A DNA stretch of 64,000 nt, taken from the NCBI RefSeq assembly GCF_000208745.1, contig NC_030850.1, forward strand, positions 2,925,800-2,989,799, given 5' to 3'. The translations under genes were made by a program, and so were the position numbers. How positions within the stretch are numbered: the stretch's first letter is position 1; every line of letters starts with the position of its first letter. Below are positions 16,491 to 29,747 of this stretch, piece by piece. A model generated the notes under the pieces. That model ran no database searches. It saw nothing but the letters and a program-made list of their open reading frames with translations, and had not been told where the DNA came from. Source of the DNA: Theobroma cacao (Eukaryota > Streptophyta > Magnoliopsida > Malvales > Malvaceae).

Positions 16491-18451
16491 AAATTAAAAT
16501 AAAAAAGGAAATAAAATTTCAAGAAAATATAAAAAAGGAAAACCAAAAAAAAAAACCGGAAATGAAATATTAGTGGAATAAAATCTCCATTCTCTTATAT
16601 CACAGCAATTCTATATAAATTAAATAAGAAAGATCAAAAGTCACGACAAATTTCATTCAATAGTAACTAAAAGAATATGAAAAGTTTTTCAAATAAAAAT
16701 GATTTTATATATTTTTTTTCTTTTTAACAATTTGTTTTCAAATCATTAATTAAATGGAATACGAAAATATTGAAATTGTTATAATAATGATTTGTGTCTT
16801 TTCTTCTCCCTAGAGTTTTAGCTAAATGCCTAAATCCAATGTTTAGTATAATATAAAACTAATTTATAATGTAATAACATTTTATAACTTTTTCTCTCAT
16901 TGTCATTTATGAACACGCCGTTATTTAACAAAAAAAAAAACCTTTTTATATAAAATTAAATGTTAAATTATTTCATTCAAAAAATAATAAATTTTATATT
17001 TACACTTATTGTGTAAAAACCTAACTTTACACACATACATGTCTCTCTCTATATTTATATGTATAAATAAGTGATATATATGTATGGTTTTTCTGTCATA
17101 TTTCATGTGATTGAGATTCGTACATGAGTTTATTTATCTCTCATGCAATTAAGAGGAGACATTGAAGAAAAATATTTAGATTAAGAACATAACACGTAAC
17201 AATAACTTATAATCTATTAGCCTAAGTGTTCAAATTAAAATAGTGTTTAACATGTGAGCGTATTTTCTCGTGTATTTTTATAAAATTCAAAATTTAACTC
17301 ATATATGTTTTATATTTTACGATATTAAATTTAAAATTTTATTATATGAATTAGGTTAAACATTATTTATTGTATCTTTTCGTGGCTTCGATTTTTTTAC
17401 ATGACATTTTATAACTTTTTTTTTTCAACTTTCATTCTTATAAAGAGATAGGCTTTTGATTTAATTTAATAAAAATACGAAAAAACCTTTAAATGTGAAC
17501 AAATAGTTTAATTTATAATTATATACTTAAGATTCATCCAATTTTTTACTGATTTGAGATTTATGATATTCTAACATATTCAGGAACTCTTACATTGGTC
17601 CGAGTCTACATTAATCTTTGTATATTTCATGAGGTGCTACATCAATGAAAATTTGAGTTTATTTTAATATCAGTTGTTACCGGTCTATATTTTTAACTAA
17701 AAAATATACTTGATAAATAGTAAAAAGTTCATATTTATATATTTAAAATTCATCTTATTTTTTATTAACATGAGATCTATGTCATTATTTCAAAAAAATA
17801 CAAAATATTTTATTTCTCTAAAACTCTTTATGTTGTTTTTTTTCTTTGCTCCAGTTATTTTATAAATTTTAAAGTTTACTTAAATTATATTTTTAAAATT
17901 TAAAATTACATAAGGTTGTGCTTAAATTTTGGCACATGACATTGGTGTTCTTCGTTTGGAATATGTATAGTCATCTTAATTTTTGATAAGTAAAGTTAAC
18001 ATTTTAACTTTAAATAGAAGTTATTTATATGATTCTAATCGAGACAAAAGAAACCACAGTGTTTTAGGAAAGCAAAACTTACAACCACGATCATTTTCAG
18101 GAAAGTTTTTCTATAAATGGTCTAAATATTAAATTAAATAATTATCAAAAATAGTAATTATGCACTATTTTTTTTATTTTATTTGGATGGAAATTGAATT
18201 ATTAATTTACGCAAAAATTTTAACCGTTCCAGCAGCCGCTTCAAAATTTTCACCTTTGCCAAAATCGAAAGTCGAAATCAGCGTAAGTCGGTTACCTTGG
18301 CTTCGCTAATCACTATATCTCCACCTCAAAACAAATCCGTCACTCTTCTTTTCGCCCTCTTCGAATTCCCCAACTTTCCTCTCCAAAAGGCAAAAATATC
18401 CAAACACTGACCAGCCCACCGTCACTGAAGGGAAAAGGCGGATAGAAACAA

Positions 18452-21400
18452 ATGGACTCAATTCTCCACACAGAATCCCTTTCTCTCACGCGCCTACGCG
18501 CCGCTTCCACTTCCACCTCCACCGCTACCATTCACCACATGCCTTGCCAACTCATCTTTCGTCCGGTCCACCGTCTCCTCCTTCCCATATCCGCCGTCAC
18601 CGCCGGCTCTGGCTCTCGTAGGGCATCCACTTCCGTTGTCGCTGCTAACGGCACTCTCACCGCCAACTCCGTTTCGGTTTGTTACCTTATCTATTCGCTT
18701 TCAAATTTATCGCTTTTCTTTACTCTGCTTTTTGTTACATGAGAAATCTTTAGTTAATTTTACTTATAAGAATTAGCAAGCAATTTATTATTATTGTTTA
18801 TTATTTATATATTTCTTGTTAATGTTTGGATGTCCATTTTTTGTCAATTTAGCTTAAATTAATACTGATTTTAGAACTGCTTTGAAGCCAAACAGCTCAG
18901 GCCTCAGGGAGAGTTTTTCAATTTATATGCATGGAATTTATGTGTCTGAGATTCATCTCAAATAGTGTAGTGTTAAATTCTAATGCTTCACGCAAATACA
19001 TTAGATTGAATTTTTTCTATTGTTCCTGTATATTTTTATACACAACCGTTTGAATCATAAAATACTTTGATTCGATAGGGTTTAGCATTGGCCACAAGGG
19101 AAGATGGTTTGTATGGTCTTCAAACTTTATTCTCTATCTGTATATTAATTTCTTTTCTTTCTTTGTTGGTAATGCAGCCAAGAGGTGGAGTATATACGGT
19201 TGGGGATTTTATGACGAGGAAAGAGAATTTGCATGTGGTGAAGCCAACAACAACTGTTGATGAAGGTATTTGTTATGCTTAGTTTATATCTTATAATATG
19301 TTGTATTTTTGAAAATCTTTTTAAAAGTTCTAATGCATGGATCTTGTGCTTGTGCCAACACCAACAGCATTGGAAACTCTTGTTGAACACAGAATCACTG
19401 GTTTTCCTGTCATTGATGATGATTGGAAATTGGTATGTTATCTCACCCCTAATCTTGGTCATGAGTTCCTAATTGTATATTTTTTTGCTAATTATTAATT
19501 CTAAACTTTAAACTCTATACTATCATGATATTCTGACATTTCCTGATAAGTGGAATCCTAGTATTTGCATTGTCCCACTAGGCCCATGGCCCAAATGTGA
19601 ATGTTGGCTTGGACCTTTGAACTTGTCAATGAAGGGTAGAATGCTACTCTTCAAGTCTGGAATTATAGTCATACACTCATACTTGAATCATTAGGTTTAA
19701 GCAAACACTAGAATGAAAAGATAGCAAATATTGACTGTAGTTATGCACATATATGTTCCTCCCTTTCTCCATCATTAAGACTTTAAGGTGAGTATATGAT
19801 GGGTGAAGGAAAGATGGTCCTGCCTATATGATGACTTTCTTTGCCTAATCACATTATCTTTCTAAAACAACAACATTATTGCTTCCACATTCCGATGTCA
19901 TAATGTCTCAAGTGTCAACATTTAGATGCCTTCTTTTTCCAATATACCATCATCCTTACTTTTGTGGTCAATTTCCGTTTTGCTTGTTTGGTCTGTAAAT
20001 CTGCCTTATCTTGTTGACCTAGTATATTAAGTATTACTTTTGGAATAATTAGATGTTCTCTGATGCTGCAGGTTGGACTTGTTTCCGATTATGACTTGTT
20101 AGCATTGGACTCCATATCTGGTAAATAAAATTATCTAATGAATTTCACTGTGTCATTCATCTTTCTTTTAGTTGTTACTTATTATCTACTATCTATCTGT
20201 CTACTCAATATAATTCTGTACGGTTCTATTAGAAGTAAGCAACAATTTTTTACCTTGGTATGATCGAAAACTGCGGTTTTAATTGAGCATTGAATTTTTA
20301 TTACTTCCCCTTCTTGTGGTTTTTAGGATTTTTATTTGTTAATAGTATAACATGGGCCAGTTTGTATTCGCTGAGATGCAAGTTTTCCTATGGCAATTCC
20401 ATGCTAAGAATGCCATCACTTCTTTGTTCTTGCTAATGGCTGATAGAAAGTAGAGTAGGCATTGATTGTTATGAAACCAACTTATTTAATATGATTGCAA
20501 TTTCTTACATCTTCTGACTCATTCTTCAACTAGGGCGACGGACTGAAAATGACATGTTTCCTGAAGTTGACAGCACTTGGAAAGTATGTGAAAACTGCTC
20601 TCTACTTGAAATAGATGCATCATTTTAGTGGAACAATGACCATTCTACATAGTTTTATATTATTCTTTTCCAAAGCTTTTATTCTTAACTGCCTCATCAC
20701 TAACAGAGGTTTTTTTCAAAAAAGAAAAAAGAAAATTAAAGGGAATGGGGAAATAACAACTATTTCAAGGTTTGAAAAGTATAATGCCATAATATTTCTC
20801 AACCAAAAAAAAAAAGGAAAAGAGAAAGTGTATATTGCCGTAATAAGATGTATTCTTATTGTCTAGATCACTGAGAGAGTTGAGGTTGTTGCAATTGCTG
20901 TACCCTCCAATTCCTGTAAGATTCAGTAAAACTAAATTATCGGTGACAATGTCACCCAAAATATGGTGTCCATGGCCTTATCTTCATGGCTTCCTGAATT
21001 TTCATCAAACAATTTCCCCGCTGCTGCATATGTTGTTTATACGGCAGAAAGCTAAACCATCTTCGACATCTTTTCTTTGAGTAGTTCATGTTTTTTAATC
21101 CTCCAGATCATCATTCAGCTTTCATGCATGTAATTATCCTTTAAAATATTCAACTTTAGCCACTTGTATTGTATCTCATCTCATATCAAGCACAGAGAAG
21201 TTCACTTGCTAGACATGGGCATTTCTTTTGCATGAAGCTGCACCATACAAGTGTGAAATCTAGTGCTTGTTTTATATAATTGTTTTCTAATGCAAGTGGT
21301 ACTTCGAGAATAAATCAAGAAGATGGGAAACTTTTTTGCAAATGAGAATATTTTCAATGAATTTTATTATATATTAACATGAAAAAATGTGCCCTTGTAT

Positions 21401-22178
21401 TGAAAGATAAGTTCAAACTTAGTTCTCTGTGCTTATAGTGGTGCATAGCAATGTGGTGGATCAAAACAGATCTTTTCCATTTTGATGATATTTACTTTGA
21501 AGGTTGCATAACTTGGTTGTGTCTATTTCAGTCTGCTGCAACTGGCTCCAGAACTCATTTGTGTTTGTTGTTTAACTTTTACATTTCCAACTGAGGGGTC
21601 CTCGATTTTGCAGACTTTCCACGAGCTACAAAAGTTACTCAGTAAAACCAATGGCCAGCTGGTTGGTGATTTAATGACACCAGCTCCAGTAGTTGTACGA
21701 GAAACAACTAACCTCGAGGATGCTGCTAGGTCTATTAGACTTCTTCTGTCTTTTCTTTGGCTCATTGATTAACTCTCTAATATCGGCTTCTGTTTTTCAT
21801 TTTTTGGTACAATAGGAAAGCATTTAGATTCAAATCTAAGATCTTCATCCAAATCCATATAATCCTACCACTTGCTCCAAGCCCAACACATCTTCACTGT
21901 ATACATTGTAACGTAACTTCTAATTGGTTTATCAAATTTCAGATTATTGCTCGAGACAAAATATCGTCGACTTCCAGTTGTTGATGTTGAGGGTAAGCTG
22001 GTAAGTGAAAGAAAATTATAAACGATTTTTCCTCGGGTTTAAACTCTTTTTTGTTTGCTATGTTTTCTTCTGGTGTTTGCTAAGCTCAATTCCTTCTCCG
22101 AAGGTCGGTATCATCACAAGAGGAAATGTTGTGAGAGCTGCCCTTCAAATAAAGCGTGCTATTGAAGGCGAAGCATAA
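18452..22178 (+). CDS. CBSX2: Chloroplast CBS-domain protein, CBSX1/CBSX2 type
   Basis: Small two-CBS protein; Arabidopsis CBSX1/2 bind adenosine ligands and activate plastid thioredoxins, tuning the ferredoxin-thioredoxin system. Exons: 18452-18676, 19178-19265, 19368-19432, 20072-20120, 20534-20583, 21614-21729, 21943-22000, 22104-22178, all GT-AG. The 726-nt CDS gives 241 aa, close to the Arabidopsis proteins. Residues 1 to about 70 are Ser/Thr/Arg-rich with few acidic residues, a typical plastid transit peptide encoded by exon 1. CBS1 covers about 82-150 (VYTVGDFMTR, TTVDEALETL, GFPVIDDDWKLVGLVSDYDL). CBS2 covers about 173-232 (LVGDLMTPAP, TNLEDAARLLLETKYRRLPV, GIITRGNVVRAAL). The C-terminus after CBS2 is short. 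The start is the first ATG of the exon 1 frame. The position beside PABP recalls Arabidopsis PAB2-CBSX2, which favours CBSX2 over CBSX1, but sequence alone does not separate them. Confidence 0.93.
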
Positions 22179-23985
22179 CTCGAGAAACATCATTCAAGGA
22201 ATTTTGAGGCATTCGATAGGGCAATGCAGGAATGAAATTTTCTCTGCTAGCCTTTCTCCATTTATCAAAGAAAAAGATTGGAAGGAAGGAGCTTACGTGC
22301 TTAATATATTCAATTTTGTCCTGCCTTTGTATAATATATATATCATTTACATTATTAACATTTATAATTCTATAACTGTTAATGTTAGTATCTGCTTTTA
22401 GAACATTGCATATAGATTTGGACATGAAATGATGTTGATAGAGTCGCAGGTTGTAGTTCACCTGTATGCTGTTGCAATTATAATAGAATCCGCTGCAGTT
22501 GGTTGTTGAACCGAATTTGCCAGCCGATGCTCAACTCGTTTTATCGTGGTTGTAACTACCCAGCGAACAACGGTTCTTATTTCCTACCAGTATTCTTGGT
22601 TTGGCAAATTGGCTATTCGAATTTTATAATGTAAAAAAATAAAAGAAAAATCAGCATTTCATCGGAGATTAATAGGAAGGAAGCAAAGTGTGAATACGTG
22701 GAAAAGCGATATGGGTTTTGGATTTTTGAATAATAGACGGCTATAAGGGCGTAAAGTGCTGTGGGCACTAAATATTCTGAATGACTGCAAGCAAACAATA
22801 TTGCTTCCGCTGATTGTGGGGACTGAATAGAGTTTGTCCTGTCCTGTAGTACAAAGGTGTGGGCATGCAAGTTGTTAACTGAACACGAAGAAGAAAACAA
22901 GTCAAAAAACCTTTCATCAGATTGGTGTTTTCTTTAAAGCTGTTAAAAATGGTTGCTCGCATTGTTACGGAGGAGCGGCGATTTGACAACATGTTTTCAA
23001 AGTCTTCCCAAAGTTACTCCAGAAACAAAAACCAAAAAAAGAAAAGAAAAGAAGCATCCCCACAATCAAAAGTTGGACCCAACATCATGATGCACTAGCA
23101 GGACGGCAATCCCTTACTTTAGTCCCACATCCACAGTGGAGAACCAGAAAATACCTAACTCAAAAATCTTATCACTTTAGTAGTTATAACTTTAGTGGTT
23201 AGCACGGCCATTTGCACCAACTGCTGGGATGGGTAGGCCACTGCCTGTTCCCTCCCCCCTTCCCTCTTCCCTCTTCCCCACTCCCATCTCTTGTTTCAGT
23301 GAGAGAATTTTGAAAGCAAAATCCCTCCAACTTGCCCCCCCCTGTTCCATCCACTAACCACTAAAACATTAAAGACTTGGGAGAAACTTAAAACCCAAAC
23401 TTTTTTTCATTTGTAAAACAAAATTTCCAACTTTTCTAAGATCATGTCCCATCGCTAAATCAAATTTTAGAATGCAAAAACCCTTAATTATAAGTCAAAC
23501 CTTAAAACCCCAATTAAGAAAACAAACAATTAAAAAGCCACACGCACATAAAAAAAAAACAACCCAATAAAAGAAGTCAAGTAGTTAAGGATGAGAATTA
23601 GTAGAGCAAATATACAATTACCCTTTTTTTTTTTTACACTGGCCAAAACTTTTACCATCTAATCCCAAATATAAGAGAAAAATAAGGATAACAAAGGGGG
23701 TGCCTAAATAGAAAAACAAAAGGTTTTTCATTACACTAATAATTAATACAAAGGCTTCATCATTTCTTCAGCCGTCGCTTGGACTTACCTCCTCCCACAC
23801 TATGGCGCACGTTAGCTAACGCCCACGGTGCATGTTAGCAACCGCCCTCCCTTCCCTTCCTTTCTCTAGCACAGCCGCCAAAAGAGAGAGAACCAAAAAT
23901 TACAACTTTGTAATCATGGTCTTGATTAACAATCATAATAATTGGAGGGGCATGATTAAATCAACTTCTCTTTTTCATTTTTTTT
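22179..23985. other. Intergenic spacer between convergent CBSX and DEAR/ERF genes
   Basis: Both flanking genes end here, so the spacer should contain two 3' UTRs. It is AT-rich with several poly(A)/poly(T) runs. No open frame with a recognisable product and no RNA gene were found. Confidence 0.5.
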
Positions 23986-24510
23986 CTACTTCCTTTCCCA
24001 TTCACCATCCGAATCCTCCGGGTCGGGCATCTTGTTCAAGTCAACCCGCTGTAATAACCAGCCACTTGGCTTCAACTCATCGGCATAACTACGATTATAA
24101 TTCTGATTAAGATTGTAATTATGACCATGATGAAGGTGGTGGTGGTGATGCTGAGCTGCCTCAAGAGCATCAACTCTAGCACCAACTTCAATAGCTTTTT
24201 TCCTTATAGAAGCCGCCGACAGATCGCCACCAAGTGAGCCGCCGCCAACTTTCTCTCCCGCCCAAAGGTCGGGAAAATTCAACCTAGCCGACGGTCCGCG
24301 TAGGTAAAAAACCGCCGTGTCATAAGCTCGCGCCGCCGCCACAGGGGTGGAGTAAGACCCTAACCAAATCCTCGACCGTTTATTCGGTTCCCTTATCTCA
24401 GCCACCCATTTCCCCCACTTTCTCATCCTTATCCCCTTGTACGGCCTTTCCGTAGATTTCCTCGCACTCTCTCTCGTAGCAACCACTCCTCCTCCTGTTC
24501 CATTTTCCAT
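23986..24510 (-). CDS. DREB A-5 / DEAR-type ERF transcriptional repressor
   Basis: An intronless 174-aa nuclear DNA-binding protein of the AP2/ERF superfamily. The AP2 domain spans about 23-80 (begins [15 protein letters not shown]). Domain positions 14 and 19 are Val and Glu (WVAEIREP), which marks the DREB side rather than the Ala/Asp of the ERF side, so DRE/CRT (GCCGAC-core) binding is expected. The conserved segment [20 protein letters not shown] follows at about 97-116, then a His-rich run (121-130) and an Asn/Tyr stretch. DLNKMP at 157-162 fits the DLNxxP EAR repression motif, the hallmark of DEAR1-4/ERF008-011. Family members damp cold and defence responses. The first ATG at 24510 starts the frame. 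Which DEAR it corresponds to cannot be settled from sequence alone. Confidence 0.94.
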   Translation of the reverse strand: MENGTGGGVVATRESARKSTERPYKGIRMRKWGKWVAEIREPNKRSRIWLGSYSTPVAAARAYDTAVFYLRGPSARLNFPDLWAGEKVGGGSLGGDLSAASIRKKAIEVGARVDALEAAQHHHHHLHHGHNYNLNQNYNRSYADELKPSGWLLQRVDLNKMPDPEDSDGEWERK

Positions 24511-24852
24511 GGCTTTTTTATCGCAAAAATTCTATGTTTCTCAGCTATGGCTTGTGTGTCTTTTGCTTCAAAGGCTTTTGTTAGGACAAGGGAGGATTCG
24601 GAGGAGCTAGGAAAGGGAAGGGTTGAGTTTTTGAGATGGCATGTTAGTTCGGTTGTGTCAAGTGTTTAAGGGTACACGTTGAAATGTTTTTCCGAGACAC
24701 AACAAAGGTATATGTGAGAAAGAAAGAGAGAGAAAGAGAAGGAAAACCAAAAAAAAAAAAAACTCAAAAAGAGAAAATCCAAATTCACCGACACAAATCT
24801 GTGAGAAGGGAGGGATGTGTTTTTTTATTTTTATTTTCTTTTCCTTTTAAAT

Positions 24853-24862
24853 GTTATATAGG
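24853..24862 (-). promoter_or_regulatory. TATA box of the DEAR/ERF gene
   Basis: The minus strand reads CCTATATAAC, about 345 bases upstream of the ATG. This implies a leader of about 310 nt that is purine/pyrimidine-biased with several short poly(A) or poly(T) runs. Confidence 0.45.
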
Positions 24863-25081
24863 GAAAAAAAAAAAACAGGGCTTTGACGTAGATGCTTTAA
24901 TCTTGGCTTGGGGGCGTTGTTTGGGCCTTCTTTAGGAAATTATAATAATTACTTCTAATTAAATTTTTTTTATAAATAGCCAAAACTTACGTATTCAGAA
25001 TTCAAGATTTATTTATATAAATAAATAAGCAACTTACTTTTATTCCAAAACCTGACAAATTAAAATTTTAATTTTTTTTAA

Positions 25082-25103
25082 ATATATATATATATATATA
25101 TAT
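25082..25103. repeat. TA dinucleotide microsatellite
   Basis: An uninterrupted alternating TA run of about 22 bases in intergenic DNA upstream of the ERF gene. Confidence 0.85.
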
Positions 25104-26762
25104 GTAGTTTTATTATTTTATTATATAATTGGTTATAGTTATCAGGGTTTTCCTTGCAAATGATGATTGAAAAATATATTATATATTTTAAATACTTAGA
25201 CTGAACAGGTGTCAATAGGGTGTTTGTCTAACTAGATTCATACTTTAATAGTTTAATCATAATTAAAGTGGAAAATAATTTAATTAGGGAAATAATTATG
25301 TATTTGGCAGGCGGTGATGGCCAGTCGTCGTTTTGTGGGCAAGTGAAGGCGGAATTCAAAGGTTAAAGAAAACATAAATAAATTGTCTTTTTGTTTTTCT
25401 CAAGCTTTTTAATTTCATAGATATTTAATTTAATTTAATTTGTGAGGAGGCAGCAAGAGCAAAGGGGTAGGTCGGTGGTCGGTGGATAGATACCGTTAGG
25501 AATTGACTTTCCTTCCACGCAATAACGATATGTCCTGGATGGGCACTTTTGTCCTTGCGGTATTTTGGTTTGTTATTATAAATTTGAGGATATTATTGGA
25601 AACTTTTTGATATTGTTGTGGCCCACCAACTAACAAAGAATGGGGCCATCGCCCTCGTTTGTCATATTAATGGACGGCTTAATTTAATAATGTACGGTTA
25701 ACCATATAGAAAATACCAAATCATGTTGATAAATAAATACATGATGTGAATTACAGCAACTCATGTGGAATAGTACAGAATTTTTCTAGGTCTTATCTCT
25801 TATGTATAGGGCGTGAAAAAAAAAATTAAGGATTTAAATATTGAACCTCTGATGCCAACCATGATATGAAATTGATTATTTTAAAATTAAAATTATAAAT
25901 TAATAAAAATGATTTTATTTCTCATTTACAAATTCTCTCCACATATTGACTTCAAATTAGCATGCATGATATGACAAAAGCTAAATGCATGGTTAATCTT
26001 CTTGTGCATGACAATTTTATCACAAACACCTTCGTTAGACTTGGAAAATTTAACCAATGACACAAACAAGTGTCTACTTGAAGTGAAGGATTTCATCAAT
26101 AGGTGAGGAATGAAATGGAAATTTTTTTATATATTTTAATGGAAATAATTAACACAAACCATGCTTATGTAAAAAGAAAAAAAAAAGGAAGAAAGAAAAA
26201 GAAAACCCGAATATTTTGATGGGTTAGATAGTACTCTAAGCATGTGCAATGTCGATTAGGAATTAAATGGATGTAAAGAAGCAATTAGGGATGAGCAAGA
26301 TCGAGAAAAAAAAAAAAGGAAGCAGTAGGTTGAAAATAAACATAATTTAACATAGCTAAGGAACATCCTATCTCTAATTTTCTACTATAGACTATGACTT
26401 TAAATCGAATAAAACAAAGAAAAAGAAGTGTTAGGTCTTCGTAGTTTTACCATTCCAAGTAGCTCGGATTAATAGTTGGAAAGAAACTCTTTTCTATTTT
26501 TTTGTTCTTCCATTCAAAAACATGACTTGCTGGTACTGATGCAAATTTGCCATTCCAAATTCTTGATTATCTAGTTGTAGAGATTTTAATATCAGTTAAA
26601 AAACCCCAATAATTCCAACTTTTTGCCATCTTGGGAACCCAAGTAGCCAACATTAAAAACTTGGGTGTTTTTCTTTTTTTATTTTTTGGCCATTGGCGGG
26701 GTGATTTGAGACAAAGATTATTATGCTTCTCAAGGAAGAGGGCAAACGAAAACGGCTAAGGC

Positions 26763-26840
26763 TGTCCTCGATGGGATTTGAGCCCACATGAGACCCCATC
26801 TCCAAATTTTACAGTTGCCGATGCCAGATTGCTAAGGGCA
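26763..26840 (-). pseudogene. Degenerate tRNA-like element (tRNA relic or SINE head)
   Basis: On the minus strand the ends TGCCCTT and GAGGACA can pair at 6 of 7 positions as an acceptor stem, allowing one wobble. An A-box-like TAGCAATCTGG follows the 5' strand. GTGGG-CTCAAAT-CCCAT forms a TpsiC-like arm with a B-box-like GGCTCAAATCC. A GAGA/TCTC hairpin before it recalls the long variable arm of Leu/Ser tRNAs. No clean anticodon arm forms, and both promoter boxes deviate from consensus, so this is not a functional tRNA call. It may be a pseudo-tRNA, the head of a tRNA-derived SINE, or chance. Confidence 0.25.
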
Positions 26841-29747
26841 CTAAGTAATAGCCAGCTTTGAGGGGGGCCTCGTAGTACTTGAATGTATAAATATATGCTC
26901 CCACTTGTTTTAAAATGGGGGAGCTGTCTTTGTTTTCAAGGTACATTGCTCTGTAAGACCCAATTAGATGTTTGCAATAAGTTTTGGTTGGGTTCATCTC
27001 TTTGCATTATTTATTTGTTTCCTAAATCCCCTAAAACCCCCATTTAACCTATTTGACAATATTGTCAGTACTGCTTCCTTTTTGCTATTTATGATTGCAA
27101 AATTCATGGAAAGGAAGCTCCAAGTTTTCTTGTTTTCATAATTATTTAGCAATGAGATAAGACAAGAGAGGTTGTAACGAAGAGAATTGTTTATAAATAT
27201 TAAGAGGGATTATTATTATTTTTTTAATTTCCTCCCCAAATCCCCATTTGTCCGATATTATGGTAATCGAGCTTTGCCATGACGTGCTAACCTAGACGTC
27301 TCTTAGGGTTCTAATTAAAACAGACAAAGCCTAAATATTCTCTTGTAGATTTTTGTTTTCTGGTGGATGTTAGCTGTGAAGTGGGTGGCACATGTGTATT
27401 AGTAATATCCTATACCATCTTTTCAAGTTAGTAATTACTTTGAATAATGAATCCCAGCACTTGTATCAAAACAGATCGATTCAATTTTATGTCACGATAT
27501 CAAATTGTTATTGACAAAATATTTGAATAAATTATATATTTGATTCTATTCCATGCAATAATCTCTCACAGTAGAGATTAACCTGTACTGTTTGAAGAAA
27601 AAGGTTAATGAGCATAACGTAGGCATGATGGCAGATTGGCGACCATGAAAAGTATTTGACAAATTCATGCATCGCTTGGCCGACCAAAGGGTTTTGTCTT
27701 TACCTGACCGATGGCCTTTGGCTGTCATTTTAAAGATGAATTTTACGTGATTGTTATCTTCTTTGTTGCAAGGAGGCGCCTTTCACTATTTTAAGAGCAT
27801 ATCCAATCCAAAGTAACATGTATACATTCATATAAAAATTTGCCTCATCAATGAGTATATGTGACGAAGCCTACTAATTCTATATGCATCGTTTGGCAAA
27901 TATAATTTGATGCTGACCAAGAAATATATATAAAACAAAACACAGAAAGGGGAGTCTCTGAGAGAGACGTGGGAAAGAAGCAAGCACACGGTGGCTCTAT
28001 ATCCAGCATGCATGTAATTTTCTTTTTCTTTGCTTATGATCCTACTTACTTCAAAAATCCTCTTCCTTCAGTAAAGGATGTTCAAACTATAATTTTATTC
28101 AATCTTTGCTCTTTGGGTAGGAACGAAATGGAGATTCAATTTGCAAAGTCTGGTGAAGGCTAGACCCATACGAGAAAAGGACTGAGAATTATAAATGTTG
28201 CTTTAATAAGGTCGGTTGGGTGGTTCCATTTATATATTTGCTGCTCTATCAAAACAAAAAAAAAAAAAAAAACATAAAGGGCATAAAATGCAAGCTTGAG
28301 ATTTGAGAGCAAGAACAGTTATATATTAAGCATTTAATATTTGATAAATCACTCTTAATTTAAGTAACAAAAATAGACATGATGATTAGAATTTGGAGTA
28401 AGTCATTTGACAATGGAATGACTAAGATTATATATATGTATGCAAATTAATGATGTTATGGCCTGCAATAAATAACGTGAGAAAAATGAGCGAAGGCAGA
28501 TGGATCAGCCAACCCCTAAGACTTTTGAGAGGCAAACTGACTTTGAAATTTCCCAAAGAAAAATCCTCCTAAAGTGCCAAAGTCATCAGCTAACAGTAGT
28601 GCACCTGACGAGTATGGGAAGACATTAGAAAAGTTTAGCTGGGATTAAGAGTATCTGGTCATGTGACCGGAAAAACAAGTCAACAGAAGCAAGTGAAAAT
28701 GAAATCCCTCCCCCACTTTAAGTTTGAGAGGAACAAGTTATATTTCAATATATCTATATATGGCCCTCCAATTATTGAACTACAAAGTCAAAATTTAGGT
28801 GAAGGAACGTAATTGGAAAATTACTTAGGCTTTCAACTGGTTGACAACAAAGGCTATACTGTTTATTAAATTTGTATATTCTTTGTTTCAACTCTGGGAA
28901 AGTTCATAGTTCATCTCTTGTCACAACCTTTTCACATTTTCTTACCCTTTGTCTTAAAAAGGAAAATATTACGGTCATTGGCCAACTACTTTATTCTGCA
29001 CTAGAAGAAAAGTGTACAGAGGAAAAGTATACAAAGAAAAAAGACAGATGCATTCATTCATCTACGAAATTTAACAATGGGTGCTGAAAATTTGGATTAT
29101 ATATCCCCTTGATGGAATGTGAACAATAGACGTATCTGAGGAAATAATGGCCGCTGAATGGAAGAAATCTGCAACTTTGCATGTCTCCACGAAAGCCACC
29201 CAGGGCTATCTTATCACCAAAGAAGAATGAAAAAGTAAGATGACAAGTTTACTTGATAGATAATTAATTAATGAAATTACATTTGATACATTATTAGTGC
29301 ATACATTTTATACGTTATTAATGAATAAAATATAATTAATTCATTAATAAATAAATTTAAAAGTGAAATAAATGTTAAAAATAAATATGACACTCTATTG
29401 ATTAGTATGGAAGTATTACACGTCGACAAGTATCTTTTAGTTTTTCGCTAAGAAAGGAGATGACACATAAAATCTAAAGTTTAAGATAAAAAAAGGCGTA
29501 TCAAATATAAAGTCTTCATCTTCACTTGTTTTTGTTCTAATAAAATTTTGAGAAGGCAGTTTCACCAAAAAAGAAAGGATTTTAAATTAGAGAAGTAAGC
29601 AACAGTGTAAAACTAATTGAATGTCAGCAGTGGCAAAACTAAAACTGTTGTTGAACTTGCAATAGTTACATCATACTTCCAAAAGGTTGTTAAGATTTCA
29701 GGGACGGCAGCTGCCTCCATTGTAAATACATTTATGCTTCCGTGTGA

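Larger units (their letters stand above)
15383..18451. other. Very AT-rich spacer between the divergent PABP and CBSX genes
   Basis: The 5' ends of two divergent genes face each other across about 3 kb. The spacer is extremely AT-rich with poly(A)/poly(T) runs and tandemly duplicated segments at 15930-16490. No coding frame or RNA gene is recognised. The last 200 bases or so, before the CBSX start, become less AT-rich, as expected for its promoter and leader. Confidence 0.55.
24870..29747. other. 5-kb intergenic region with a possible tRNA-like relic
   Basis: AT-rich DNA between the ERF promoter and the 3' end of the RRM gene. It contains a TA microsatellite at 25082-25103 and the tRNA-like segment near 26763-26840. 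Open frames are all short (under 75 codons in intergenic positions) and unlike known proteins. I see no retrotransposon coding domain. Confidence 0.5.

Noticed and set aside
19088..19282. Alternative CBSX frame starting at 19088 (MATREDGLYG...)
   Set aside because: It reads intron sequence before the acceptor at 19178. The spliced exon 1 with a transit peptide gives the family structure.
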